A stretch of DNA of 29,902 nucleotides from Paraglomus occultum (GCA_910592205.1 CAJVPJ010000300.1:1-29902); one strand, 5' to 3'. Shown: positions 10,901 to 21,342, counted from the stretch's first letter. Program-made: numbers and translations. Notes: generated by a model from the sequence alone, not told the origin.

Positions 10901-11352
10901 AAAAAAAAAGTGCTGCGCGCAAGCCATCTACGGCGATATAGTTGAGAATAAATTGCTTATTAGCCTTCATCCGCAGGCGACGGAACGGGGGGTGAGTCGA
11001 TATGGAGCTCAGACTTTGAAGATGAATTTCATGATGAACTCAAACATGACAGACCATACACCGTCAGTATGGCCAACACTGGTCAACCGGGGACGAATGG
11101 ATCACAGTTTTTTATTACCGTGGTCCCAACCGTAAGTTATTTGTAATTATTGCCCTGAGAAAAAAAAACGATACTTTTTGAGTTATACTCATTATTCGTG
11201 TTGACTCACAGCCATGGTTAAACAACAAACACACAATATTCGGAAGAGCCACTGCCGGAATGGATGTTATTCATTCGATCGAAAATGCCAAAATAGACAA
11301 GTTTGATAAACCATACGAGGATATCAAAATTATTAATATTGAAATAAGATAA
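7988..11352 (+). CDS. PPWD1: Peptidylprolyl isomerase with WD40 repeats (PPWD1)
   Basis: A complete spliceosomal cyclophilin. Exons: 7988-8057, 8236-8301, 8565-8667, 8820-8920, 8993-9088, 9169-9256, 9333-9438, 9503-9643, 9720-9875, 9956-10058, 10140-10309, 10396-10514, 10605-10876, 10977-11131, 11212-11352. All junctions are GT-AG and phase-consistent, giving 628 residues (the human protein is about 646). Residues 1-60 are an acidic leader with a basic PRKKAR patch. Residues about 60-340 are the WD40 part, with family hallmarks such as [26 protein letters not shown] and IYDGRGD. The cyclophilin domain is about 473-628. Residues matching the cyclophilin A active site are all present: R517, F522, M523, Q525 ([14 protein letters not shown]), A563, F576, W584 and H589. 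The domain should therefore be able to catalyse proline cis-trans isomerisation, and the protein should act in the nucleus with the spliceosome; this is known of the family. No damage is seen. Confidence 0.97.
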
Positions 11353-11483
11353 TTATTTGGCTTTTACAGTGATTTAATTTTAAGTCAGCGATAGATTTTT
11401 ATGTCCTGGCTGTTACCGGAAAAAATAATTCAAACATCGTCAAGAATTTTGTTATCATCAGCGACTTGAAATGTGCAGTGATA

Positions 11484-11489
11484 AATAAA
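11484..11489 (+). terminator. PPWD1 polyadenylation signal AATAAA
   Basis: The hexamer lies within AAATAAA about 130 bases past the PPWD1 TAA, the first canonical signal downstream, followed by a T/G-rich stretch. Confidence 0.55.
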
Positions 11490-12012
11490 TTTGACGGTTG
11501 GCTTTATTAATGTCATTGAAACTTGTTAGCTTTTAAAATAACGATAAAATTATTAGGCTTTCAGCCCATAATAATAATACGCAATGAAATTATACAAGTA
11601 TTGGAGAACAAAATATTTCGCGTACGCGAATATGAACGAGAGTATCTGTGTATTAGCTAGCAAGGGCCACAAGGTTACAACCGTGTGGATAATGTTAAAA
11701 ACTGGCGCATTGAAACATAGAAGAGTTAAAAAAATTTTCATTCGATATAATTTTATGTAATCATTACTTTTGTGCGATATCTATTTTACTATACGGTCGT
11801 AGTTATGTTTTCGTAGTGGTTATTTTTTATAGCATGTCGTTTATCCTTGGAACATCTTAGTATACATAATATTATTTTATCGAAATAGTCAACGTAGCTA
11901 ATGCACAAACGTACAGTATGTAAAGGTGCATAGCAGTCTTTTGCTCGTTCTAAACACGTATTATTTCAGGCAACGCAAGTCTCCCGATAAACACACTTCG
12001 ATCATTGATACC
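11490..12012. other. Intergenic, no gene seen
   Basis: No coding exon, terminal repeat or RNA gene is apparent between the PPWD1 3' UTR and the first Tc1-type end at 12013. Confidence 0.45.
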
Positions 12013-12043
12013 GAGGCGTTCGGATACTTTTGACCCCACTGTA
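12013..12043 (-). repeat. Tc1-type terminal repeat end, copy a
   Basis: Read on the minus strand this is TACAGTGGGGTCAAAAGTAT followed by CCGAACGCCTC, a sequence with the form of a Tc1/mariner terminal repeat starting CAGTGGGG after TA. The same 30-base unit recurs in the same orientation at 12648-12679 with a few changes. No matching left end was found for either copy. Confidence 0.5.
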
Positions 12044-12183
12044 GAGAGTTCTTTTATGGAGGTTCAGACTGTATATATAATAAATGATCTTGCGATCGAT
12101 CTATAATTATAAATCTTGGAATAGAGATCAAAGAAGGATGTGGAGGCATATGCCTCGGGACAGAAATAAGAGACGTTTTGAAG

Positions 12184-12633
12184 AATTTCCTGCATATTGA
12201 TATAGTGTATAATGGACTCTGGTCACTGTAAATTTTTAGCTCGATCGGATATCTCCAGAAAAGTTCCAAGCATGTATTTAAAACATTAAAAACATATAAA
12301 AAAATCCACATCTCCACATTTCTAACCGATTTGCATAAAAAATTTTTTTGTTTCAATTCGTGTCTATATGTTCCTCAAATATTTGGTCCGAATCGAAAAG
12401 AAATCGATACTTAGCAATAAATGCGCATAATATTATTCGATATCAACGTATCGCACGATCATTTGCACTCTACAACACAGTAATTCGGTCAATATGCATT
12501 TGTGTCGAGATATGAATTGCGCGTGGGTATAGTAATAGAGATACAATATTTGATGTTTGGAAATTTTGCCAATCGAGCTAAAAATTTACAAGTGATCAGA
12601 GTTTATTATACACTATATTAATATGCAGGAATT
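12184..12633. repeat. Imperfect inverted repeat with arms of about 62 bases
   Basis: The arm at 12184-12245 (through CCTGCATATTGATATAGTGT to AGCTCGAT) is matched on the opposite strand by 12572-12633 with about 85-90% identity by eye. The loop is about 325 bases, AT-rich and non-coding. A Tc1-type end immediately follows the right arm. This could be a palindromic non-autonomous element, or two nearby copies of one repeat in opposite orientation. Confidence 0.65.
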
Positions 12634-12647
12634 TTTGCCTCGAGGTA

Positions 12648-12679
12648 GAGGCGTTCGGATACTTTGGACCCCTCCTGTA
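12648..12679 (-). repeat. Tc1-type terminal repeat end, copy b
   Basis: On the minus strand it starts TACAGGAGGGGTCCAAAGTA and continues TCCGAACGCCTC, closely matching the end at 12013-12043. It abuts the right arm of the inverted repeat, suggesting both belong to one element family. Confidence 0.5.
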
Positions 12680-13073
12680 TCAGAACGTCCTCAGAAAAAG
12701 CATTGTAGTCATGGGGTAGATACTAATAAAAGACAATCTATAAGTAGAATGCTTATATTTACAAGTAGCCAGACCTCGTCATTATAGTTATGCAGTCATT
12801 GTTACAATTTCTCGCGAGCCTGCTTAACTTAATAACTCGCTATCCAATGTTAGAGCATCCGCATGAGTGTTTACGGTATTTAACAAATACCCAGAACTTT
12901 ATAGTTTTAGTCAAAGATAGTGAAAAATAGTGCCAAATGGTAGACTAATGAGCATAGAACTGCTACCAGAACAAGAGGATGAAATGTAATTCTTAAGCGG
13001 TTGGATTCAAAGGAGAGTCAGCCCCAAGTTTATAGGTTTCACAGTGAATCGATAGTGGTGTCAACTGAACGTA

Positions 13074-13281
13074 CAGTCAACTACTGTCTATAGTCCCTTC
13101 CTCTATAGTCACACCATATGAAAACTCTGGTTATAGTCACACTTTCCCAAATTTCCCATTGCCATTTTGCTTAGTAGAACATAATGAATAAACCCCTTTC
13201 TATTATCCCTCTGTCTATAATCCCCACTTTTCCGAAATTTGCATTGTGCCAAAAGGTGTGACTATAGACAGTAGTTGACTG
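13074..13281. mobile_element. 208-bp MITE with perfect 24-base ends
   Basis: The left end CAGTCAACTACTGTCTATAG (13074) and the right end CTATAGACAGTAGTTGACTG (to 13281) are exact inverted repeats; with TATAGTC/GACTATA and the TA included, the match is 24 bases. TA duplications flank it (13072-13073 and 13282-13283). The interior repeats the CTATAGTC/CTATAATC motif several times. It has no coding capacity. Perfect ends suggest recent movement. The CAGT start and TA target fit the Tc1/mariner/pogo group. Confidence 0.88.
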
Positions 13282-13283
13282 TA

Positions 13284-13845
13284 TACCGGAAAACGAAAGA
13301 AATTATTTACAATATCGAAGTTTATCCAAATTTCAACATTGACTTATTAAGGGTATCTAAATAAATACTAAAGGTTCGTCGAAGTTTACGCATATAAGTT
13401 GAATGAATTATGTAGTTTAGAAAAATAATTATCATGACTATATCGTCGAGCATAGCTAGGTTGGGGAAAACTTGAATAATGAATCTCACAAAGATTGCAC
13501 CAGCACAAGTCTAGTGTTGGGAATCAAATCAAGCTGTTGTGGATGAATATATTGATCAAAAACTAATATTTTGTCAAGTGCGTAAATTAGCAAGCCGCTA
13601 AATTTAAATTTTACGCATTCTCGCTCCAAAATATTAACATATATAGCAAACCGATAATTTCAGGATATCAAAACTTAGTCGGAAAAAAAAGTTTACAGCG
13701 AAAGTAGTGAATTAAAGGATATAAATTAAACGAAAATTACTGGTACATTAGCAAGTGTTTGGTTTTTCTTCCCTGAGGCCTGTCGATAAATATTGTATAA
13801 ATAATGCGTTTACCCTATAAATGTAATAATAATAACGAGTAATGC
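13284..13845. other. Intergenic, no gene seen
   Basis: AT-rich sequence with no recognised coding, RNA or mobile feature. Confidence 0.45.
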
Positions 13846-13863
13846 ATCATTATACCAAAGAAC

Positions 13864-13990
13864 GTTCACAACAGTACGTCGGAACTCGTTACCTGACTGG
13901 TAACTTTTGCAAGTTGTGTGCTTTCAATTTAATTATCAATGTATCCTGTTCACCATTTTTCGGGCAAAGAAGATTCGAATATTCACAACC
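13864..13990. pseudogene. Partial third copy of the 16.7-kb repeated gene fragment
   Basis: The segment around 13886-13935 (TTACCTGACTGGTAACTTTT, then GCAAGTTG and GCTTTCAATT) closely matches 16755-16795 (TACCTGACTGGTGACTTTTG, then GCTTTCAATT), with similarity extending a little either way. It is in the same orientation as the 16.7-kb copy and inverted relative to the copy at 18320-18400. Frames on both strands are interrupted relative to the other copies, so it is a decayed fragment. Confidence 0.55.
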
Positions 13991-13999
13991 AACATCAAA

Positions 14000-15060
14000 C
14001 AATCAACTCATTCCCCTGTATAATGAATAAATGAATACATTTATCACTATGAATTCAAGTCGAACATACTCTGGTCGACAGTTTCATCCGCAAATTAACT
14101 ATAACCATTAAAGTTAATATAAGATACCGTATGTAACATATAAAGACAATTTAGTGAGAATCAACAAAGCTAATTATCATTAAAACGGTTTCGTCCGGCA
14201 GGTTTAATTTTTTCTGCATGACGAACATCTTCATTTCGGCCCGGAAGTACTTGCACCCGAAACTTTGACCTCCTCTATATGAGAGTAACATCATGTGATG
14301 TATTGTAATGTAATAATGATGATAAACAACGTCATTTACACTTAGTTACACAATGACGGGAAAACCATTTGCGTACAATGTGTTTCGGAAGTCTTTGGGA
14401 TATAATTTCTGTTAACTTTATAATTATCGCATCAATTTACATGTATAATGTCTCATTAAATGTTATTCTATGGAATTTTATCCCATGCCTCTACCATAAA
14501 CTCTTCTTATGATTCATTTCCACGACAATTATTTATCTTTTGTCGATAGTTGATAAATCTGGTGGACGTTTTTCACAAACGTTAACGGATTGAACATTCA
14601 CGTTGCATTACAGTTTGACAGACGTTTGAATTTATTTTACAGATTGAAATAATAAACGAAACGATTAAAATGATTGTCAGGGAAATGAACTGGTCAGGAG
14701 GAAATGATTATCGCGGAATACACTGTCGGGGCAGATTGTCGGGGAAATGAATTACATACTTACATTGTGAGATTTGGTTACGTTACAGTAAATCTCTTAT
14801 ATCTCAGAAATTCGTCCTATTACTTCCTGCAATGTCATAACATTCACAAATGATCACTAATAGGCGCGTGGGAATCAAAATTTGTCTTGAATTGACATTC
14901 ATCCAAAAATTTGCATGTGGAGATAAAAAAATTAATCAATAAATTAATCAGTAAATAGTGACGATAAACATTGAATATATCTGAAACAATATCGGATTTG
15001 ATATAATCTAAATAACTCAAAACGCGAATTCTAAAATGAGACATATAAATTAATTAGTCT
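14000..15060. other. Intergenic, no gene seen
   Basis: No supported coding exon. It contains scattered short repeats of GTCGGGGAAATGA-type sequence (14676-14750, three imperfect copies) but nothing assignable. Confidence 0.4.
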
Positions 15061-15118
15061 GTAATTTTCTATATATACGAGGTCTGTCAGAATGTCGGTA
15101 TTATCATCTAAACAACGA

Positions 15119-15199
15119 TCCTGTTCTGGTCAACAGTAAATTCGATATTTAATATTCTACAATCACGCTCTTTTTATAAACTCCTGTTCTGGACAACAG
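15119..15199. promoter_or_regulatory. Pair of dyad-symmetric 18-base promoter repeats
   Basis: TCCTGTTCTGGTCAACAG (15119-15136) recurs as TCCTGTTCTGGACAACAG (15182-15199) with one mismatch. Each copy has dyad symmetry (CTGTT, six bases, AACAG). Start-to-start spacing is 63 bases, six helical turns, which would place the copies on the same face of DNA. They bracket the TATA box of the cysteine-rich peptide gene. Confidence 0.5.
15175..15180 (+). promoter_or_regulatory. TATA box of the cysteine-rich peptide gene
   Basis: TATAAA lies 54 bases before the ATG at 15234. Transcription would be expected about 30 bases downstream, leaving a leader of some 25-30 bases. Confidence 0.5.
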
Positions 15200-15233
15200 A
15201 TATCTAAATCTACCATCCTATTATACAAAAATA

Positions 15234-15577
15234 ATGAAATCCTTCCTCTTGCTTCTCGTTATCTGTTGCATTGTCTCCAGCATGACAGCTCATGCTTTAC
15301 CTCACGAAGGTTAAAATTAATTCTCTTCCATTTACTTTATATTAAATTTTTCTCATAATAATTCCAGTTTCTCACCATATACTTAATGCTTGATTTATAT
15401 TTCATTACAGGTCACTCTCACCTCTCAAAGCGTTGCAGTTTTTTCAATGAACTTATTGGTAATTGTGACGATGGTGTTGACTTTGGTGGAAATTGTTCCG
15501 TTCTACCTTGTAAAGATGGTCTGGTTTGCAAGAATGATCTCATCACAGGAACGCCTACTTGTACTACTGACAGCTAA
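15234..15577 (+). CDS. Secreted six-cysteine peptide precursor
   Basis: Two exons, 15234-15309 and 15411-15577, join in phase across a 101-base GT-AG intron (acceptor TTTCATTACAG) to give 80 residues. Residues 1-21 form a strong signal peptide: MKS, a Leu/Val/Ile/Cys core, and a likely cut after HA at 21. A short propeptide ends in the dibasic pair K32-R33. The predicted mature chain of 47 residues begins at Cys34. Cysteines are at 34, 44, 54, 59, 65 and 76 (spacing C-x9-C-x9-C-x4-C-x5-C-x10-C), implying three disulfides. The intron separates the signal exon from the mature exon, a common layout for arthropod secreted peptides. The spacing does not match a family I can name; an antimicrobial, venom-type or signalling peptide are all possible. 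No close paralogue is visible in the window. Confidence 0.82.
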
Positions 15578-16560
15578 AGGTATGCTGTGTGGCCGGCCGA
15601 TTTTAATCAGTTTGTTTTAGCACTAATTGTTAGCTTGAATGCTGACCAGTTTTATTACACCCTTATTTAGTGATAATATGCCGGATATTATCATCATGTG
15701 CTTATTTCAGACGTCACAAATCGCAGTTACGCCAGATTTATTCCGAATCTAATAATAATTATCGAGTTCTAATATAATAGTCTTACTGGGATGATTCATC
15801 GAGAAAACCGCAACGCATATTGTTCTAATAATTAATGACCACAAACAAACGAATAAATTTGAGATTTTGTAACTGTTTAATTAAGCTACGTAATAATGAT
15901 TGACCTCTTTTGACATCTCTTCCCGATGGAACTTGTGATAGTCTGTTTAATAGCAACGCATAATGTTCTGGAAAATCGTTATAATGATTATTCAACGAGC
16001 AGATGCAAATAGAAGAATATGCAGTGAGCATGTTATAAACAGACGCGACGGTTCTCCATTAAATCGGAAAGTTTGCCGAATCGAGTTTTCAAATTTACAG
16101 GATATTAAATAACAAACCGTGTACAGTATATTGACCATGATGGTTTTCTGTACTATAATAATAAGATAACCGACTATGCAATGTTGAAGTAAAAATTCAA
16201 GCGCCATTTTGCCAAAAATTTATTGTAGATTCTGTCGTTTGTTTCATAGATTACAGCGACCAGATATGACAACGCTTGCAAATAAAATCGAAATGCGAAT
16301 TTCGTTCCTACGCGTAAAGTTTTTTTATTCCTATAATAATATACAATTAATACAAAAACGATCCCCACATTTAGGTCGATGCATGACTGTATACTGTATA
16401 TAGCGAAATTATCTATAAAGTTTAAATAACCTGGAAAAGAATAGGCAATTCTATACTACCACTTAATTGCAAGCATCTTTAGTGAACCAATCGCCCACCA
16501 AGATACCTACAGACTTGTCTGGAGGACAATCAGAAAGTACGCCCTAGACATTTGTGACAT
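15578..16560. other. Intergenic, includes 3' UTR of the peptide gene
   Basis: No further coding exon is supported. Open frames on the minus strand are AT-rich and lack splice support. Confidence 0.4.
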
Positions 16561-16623
16561 GAGACGATTTTACAATCTTCATAATAAAATGGTATACATG
16601 CTGTTATGATGTAGCCATTGTGT

Positions 16624-17700
16624 CTATTCCATTGTCTGCTTGCCAGGAACTGTAGTAATAAATAGAGCTATGAGTAATTGTATCATAATAGTCAAGAAAC
16701 CAATTAAAGAATAAACGTTCACAGCAATCGGTTCACCACATGCCAGGGCTGGGTACCTGACTGGTGACTTTTGCAAGCTTGCTTTCAATTCAACGGTTAG
16801 CATCCTATTCATCAACAATTACGCCGTGAGGAAACGAACGCCTCAGACAGCGTTTGCTAACAGAAATCGACATAGCTGTAAGTGTTTTAAAAGTATCCTG
16901 TATTCGCCACTACCCAGAACGTCTCAAACAGCTTTCTCGAAGACGAAGATTCGGTTCACTGCAGATACGCTCGGGAATCTCCGATTTACATCATAGCTGG
17001 AGGAAATCTCGGGTAATAGTAACGAAGCAATTCTTCGGTTTACACCTAATGGCGGCGTGACTTGGATACATACGCTAAATGGCTACTACACAAAGTAGCT
17101 CACGTGTTGTGGAGTCAGACCTGCTCGAAGGCAAGCGAATTTTCCACGATGCCACCCAGAACGTCTCAAACAGCTTTCTCGAAGACAAAGATTCGGTTCA
17201 TTGCGCATGCGCTCGGGAATCTCCGATTTACATCATAGCTGGAGGAAATCTCGGGTAACGAAGAAATTCTTCGGTTTACACCCTAGTGGCAGCGCAACTA
17301 CTTACACTAAATGGCTACTAAACAAGTAGCTCAACACGCTGTGAAAGCAGATTTTCTGCGACGCGCTTTCGATTTCCGATTTTACACCTTTAGCTGGCAG
17401 CGCTACTTTAGGATACAACCACTCCACAAGTACTCAGTGAAAAAATTCTCACCTTGGACGTGACTCGAGTCCAATAGTCCTTGCCAATCAGTATGAGTTC
17501 GGGCCAGGGTTCGGTTAAAGATTTACTGTCTACTCGCCGGCGAAGCACAACAATATTTCGGGTGAAACTGCTTATTTCAAAATGGACACCGAAGCCGCGT
17601 GTTGGGTACTGTTGCGTTTTTGTTGGCGTGGATATTTCCACGTAAAAGTATTCGTTTTCATAGTAGTCCAGCCATTTCAAAATGAACCAAGTTATTAGTA
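16624..17700. pseudogene. Decayed gene fragment, left half of an inverted duplication
   Basis: This block matches 17819-18420 in inverted order. On the minus strand it starts near 17680 with a DYYENEY stretch and a TSK exon end at the donor AAGGTGAGAATTTT (about 17445-17458), then runs through the tandemly repeated part to a 64-codon frame ending at 16624. That frame has a hydrophobic tail (YSLIGFLTIMIQLLIALFIT) that loosely resembles the last membrane helix of an insect gustatory or odorant receptor. The plus strand also has long open stretches over 16740-17000, so the original coding direction is unsettled. Stops break both readings. The chemoreceptor assignment is a weak inference. Confidence 0.45.
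16913..17338. repeat. Tandem direct repeat, period about 242 bases
   Basis: Copy 1 starts at 16913 and copy 2 at 17155, both with CCCAGAACGTCTCAAACAGC, and stay alike for about 180 bases with a few substitutions and small indels. Copy 2 is followed by other parts of the same fragment. The unit also appears inverted at about 18085-18205, so the local tandem duplication arose inside one arm of the larger inverted duplication. Confidence 0.8.
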
Positions 17701-17818
17701 CTTGTCAAAGGGATGTCCTTGTCCATTGTATATGCCTGATATTGATATAATAATAATCACCTGCAAAAATTTGTTTGGACATAGTAATAGTATCACATGA
17801 CTGTTTAATCACGCGGTT

Positions 17819-18420
17819 ATGTCGTCATCACCCGCTGCGCCAACGTTCAAAAGCGGGGTGCTTGCGTTTGGACTAACAACTTTAAAATTGCTGCAATACT
17901 ATGAAAACGAATTTGCGGGAATACTGACGTGGAAGTATCAAAAGTTAACAACGAAGGTGAGAATTTTCACTGAGTACTTTGTGCGTGGTTGTATCCTGCC
18001 AGCTAAAGACGTAAAATTGGAATCGAAAGGGCGGGGAACATTGGCTTGCCTTCGGCAGGTCTAATTCCAAATGTAAGCTACTTGTTGGTAGCAATTTAGT
18101 GTATGTATCTGTATCTCAAGCCCCGCAGCCACCAACTCCAGCTACGCTGTAAATCGGAGTATTCCCGAGCACTTTGCAATGAACCGAATCTCCGTTAGAA
18201 TGAGCTGTTGAGCATGACTGGTAGTGGTGGATGGGATACTAAAAGCACTTAAGCCATTTTCGATCTTCGTTAACAAACGCTGTCTGAGGTGTTCGTTTCC
18301 TCCGGTGTAAATGCTGGCAAATAGGATACTAACCATTGAACTGAAAGCAAGTAACGTTCCCAGTAGGGTGTCCAGACCCGGCATATGGTAGACGGCATGC
18401 TGTGAAAAGTTCTATATTGG
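17819..18420. pseudogene. Decayed gene fragment, right half of an inverted duplication
   Basis: Inverted relative to the block at 16624-17700. On the plus strand an open frame of 81 codons starts at 17819 and holds LKLLQYYENEF and LTTK, followed by the conserved donor GTGAGAATTTTCACTGAG (about 17956-17973). The matching part of the left arm is on the minus strand near 17680-17445. Downstream similarity continues through 18080-18205 (the tandem unit) and 18265-18420. On the minus strand the adjoining frame 18580-18329 has NDNERMSNVLSRLTNIELF, which loosely recalls the region before the last helix of gustatory receptors. Stops are present in both directions, so neither arm looks functional in full; the first exon alone is intact here. 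Confidence 0.42.
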
Positions 18421-18600
18421 TTAACCGCGATAACACATTACTCATACGTTCGTTATCATTTGTTTTAGCTCCAACCCAGCAGATGTGGAGATTGCAGACA
18501 ACGCGATTTAATGGTTGAGTAATAATACTCAACAGCGTATTTCTAAATGAGCATCCAGTGCAAAAGCCATGGATGTGCAATTGGCAGATCTCAGATATTG

Positions 18601-21239
18601 ATTATTAATTATTAGAACCCAGTACCGTCTTAGTCTGTGGGCTGATAGGAGACGCCTGCCATTTAAGCCGCGGGACTGTTGTGATCTAAAGGGTACATCA
18701 AGTAGAATATATTGTTAATACTAATATGTCCACACAGCAAAAACTGCATGCGCGAATTATTGTTGAGGCAGCCGTAGGACCTCTTCACATAATTTACAAA
18801 TTGCTAACACATGAACGTCCTGACAATACACAATTTTGATAGAATAAAATAAAAGTAGACGCTCATTATTACGGCGAAGACTTTATTCAAGACGGAATAA
18901 ATTATATGAAGACGAAACCCTTCGCTGATTCACAACAAGATTGAATACCTTAACTGACGTTTGTGCACTCGAGTCTAATCGAAAAGAACCGCGAGTAGTA
19001 TGATACATGATGCTCGCCACGTCCGAATTATTGTTGACAAGACCGTATTATCTATGTGAGTTGGAAAATCTAGAAACAGGCATCGATTATAGGACGCGTC
19101 TCAGAGTTAAGGCTGAGCATGGGCCAAGTCGAAAGGTCAGCTAATCTCTTCAGCTGAACGCGACAGTTGCTGGGACACATTGCAGACAATGTCTACGTCG
19201 TTGGGCATTGATTTTAACATTGCGGTATAATAACCTATTAGCAATATTGGAACGTGAATTGAAAATAAAATCACACATACAGTATCAATTGCCCAGCCTC
19301 TGCATAAAGGTAGGAACGATCCCACACTGCGTCCAATTGGCTTTTATTGCTTTGAATAGCAATATGATAATTTCGTTTTCTAATAAATGAAGTCGTGACG
19401 ACAGATGTATTTCCAACTTCTCGTATAGGCTGACATTCCATACAACACTCCTTCCGAACAGAAACTTGGACAGTTTAACTTCTAAAAGACCGTCCCAATC
19501 TCTTATATTATTTCACAACTCCACCTCTGCCTTCTCGGCTATTCTCTTACCTCGATAACAACCGCAACCCGTCCACAACTCTCTGTGTAGTGATAACTGG
19601 AGATAAAAGTCGCGTCCAAATTCACAACTTGATTAGTACCGTTTATAATTGAAAGGGCAAATCTCAAGACGTTATTTGAAATAAGGTTCTACTTCACGTT
19701 ATCACATTTGCCAAGGTCTTGTGAACGCAAACGCGAGTTTGTGATGATTACATTATTATAGAGAAAAGCTATTTCGTTGACGAAGAAATTGTAAAGATAA
19801 TTTTGTACTAATTATATGGGCTGCTGGACAAAATATTGAAACAGTTGTGAGTCAATACTTACACTCTAATATCCAACCTGTTTGGCAAAAAGCCCGGGTA
19901 ATAAAGAGTAACAGTCTTATAACAGTTTAATATTTTCGAAGCTCGCAAACCCTTTGAGAATTTATTTGATATCCAATATTTTACATTGAAACCTTTCAAA
20001 GGAAGTTAATAGATAAAGGTTTTATTTAGACTTCTATTTGAGTTTGTAGTTCTTGCATTTGCACTGACAATGGCATTAATGTAAAATTAAGAATGTCATA
20101 TAATCAGTTGCTCGTCAATAAACAAGGAGAACGTTTATACACGAAACTTGAGACTTTGGCCATCTCTATACCTGCTAAACGTACGATTCGACATTTTTGA
20201 CAGAGTTTGCTCCTCTTGTCGGTTTTATAGACGCTAATGTTCGATAGCAATTTAACCCCGAAATTTACTACTATTTTATAGATGCAAAAAAAAAAAGAAA
20301 GCGTATATCTTTTACGAGTTTTATGTTTCGGAAAGACAAATTATTGTATTTTTCTGCAAGTTCGACTACAAGTTTGAATACATAGCGTGTGACTATTGCG
20401 TATACACCGCGGTTATAAATTTTATTTTTGTAAATTAAAGAAATAAAGCTCGCAGAACCATGACAAATTTGTAAACGAGTTTATCATCCAAGCATAGCAA
20501 TCAAATGGTTTTCCTTTGGCACTTGTCGACAATCAAGCACAAAATAGTGCCAGGCCTAAACGAACCGGTGGACAGGAATCGAAAGCTCTTACTGATAGAA
20601 GAATTAACGATTTCCAATTCTATAATAGGAAGTGATATCAAAAGCTATAATTCGAAAAAATTGCGACGTTGAATTCAGAAGGTCGTTATACATAAATGGA
20701 AAGTTCTGAAACAAAATGCGTTTCAGTATCAATTCTAATAAGAAAGTCACGGTATTTATTAGAACAGTTTGAAAGCTTCTGTTTTTTTAAAAAAGCATTA
20801 TCTTGTCAGTTGCCAGACGTCATATTGTGACGCCATCTCCAACTTTGTGATAAATTTCCAAGAGAACTTATAACACTGACAAGTCAGACAGCATTTTCAT
20901 TGTTACATAGTTTTGGTAAGGCAGTGATCCTGAAAATCGCCTGTAAGGCACGATGCTGGGGGCGTGATGTTTGAGAGAAGCTGTGAGGCATGTCTTACAA
21001 AGGTAGATCCATTTTTAAGTTCAGTGTGAAATTTGCCCGCCGGATTGGTGTCTTATTCAATGTTGTACCTCAAGTGCATGAATACTAATTTAGCATTCCG
21101 ACACTCACCAAAGAGCAATCTATTAAAAGATAAACCATAAAAGTCTATCTTGTGGTATTTCCAACAAAGATACTCTGCTAAAAATAAAGAACTTTGAAGG
21201 ATCAACTGGAAGGAAACGATTAATTAGAGTTTTGTTTAT
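18601..21239. other. Long intergenic stretch, no supported gene
   Basis: A minus-strand frame at 19325-19137 has a hydrophobic segment (VILFSIHVPILLIGYY) that could be another chemoreceptor-derived fragment, but it has no splice or family support. Otherwise there are only A/T runs (for example about 20285-20296) and no recognisable RNA gene or element ends. Confidence 0.4.
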
Positions 21240-21247
21240 TTGTTACG

Positions 21248-21284
21248 TTATTATTATTGTTATTATTATTGTTGTTGTTATTTA

Positions 21285-21342
<58 letters not shown>
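21248..21342. repeat. (ATT)n microsatellite
   Basis: About 95 bases of trinucleotide repeat, interrupted by GTT units in the first 35 bases and pure from about 21285 on. Frames that run through it translate as poly-Tyr or poly-Leu and are not genes. Confidence 0.97.

Noticed and set aside
15390-15620. Hydrophobic 76-codon frame overlapping the six-cysteine peptide exon
   Set aside because: It is the wrong frame of exon 2. The cysteine-rich frame has a signal exon, a splice site and a dibasic site.
19137-19325. Hydrophobic minus-strand frame as a chemoreceptor exon
   Set aside because: One hydrophobic segment without splice sites or a conserved motif is not enough to call an exon.
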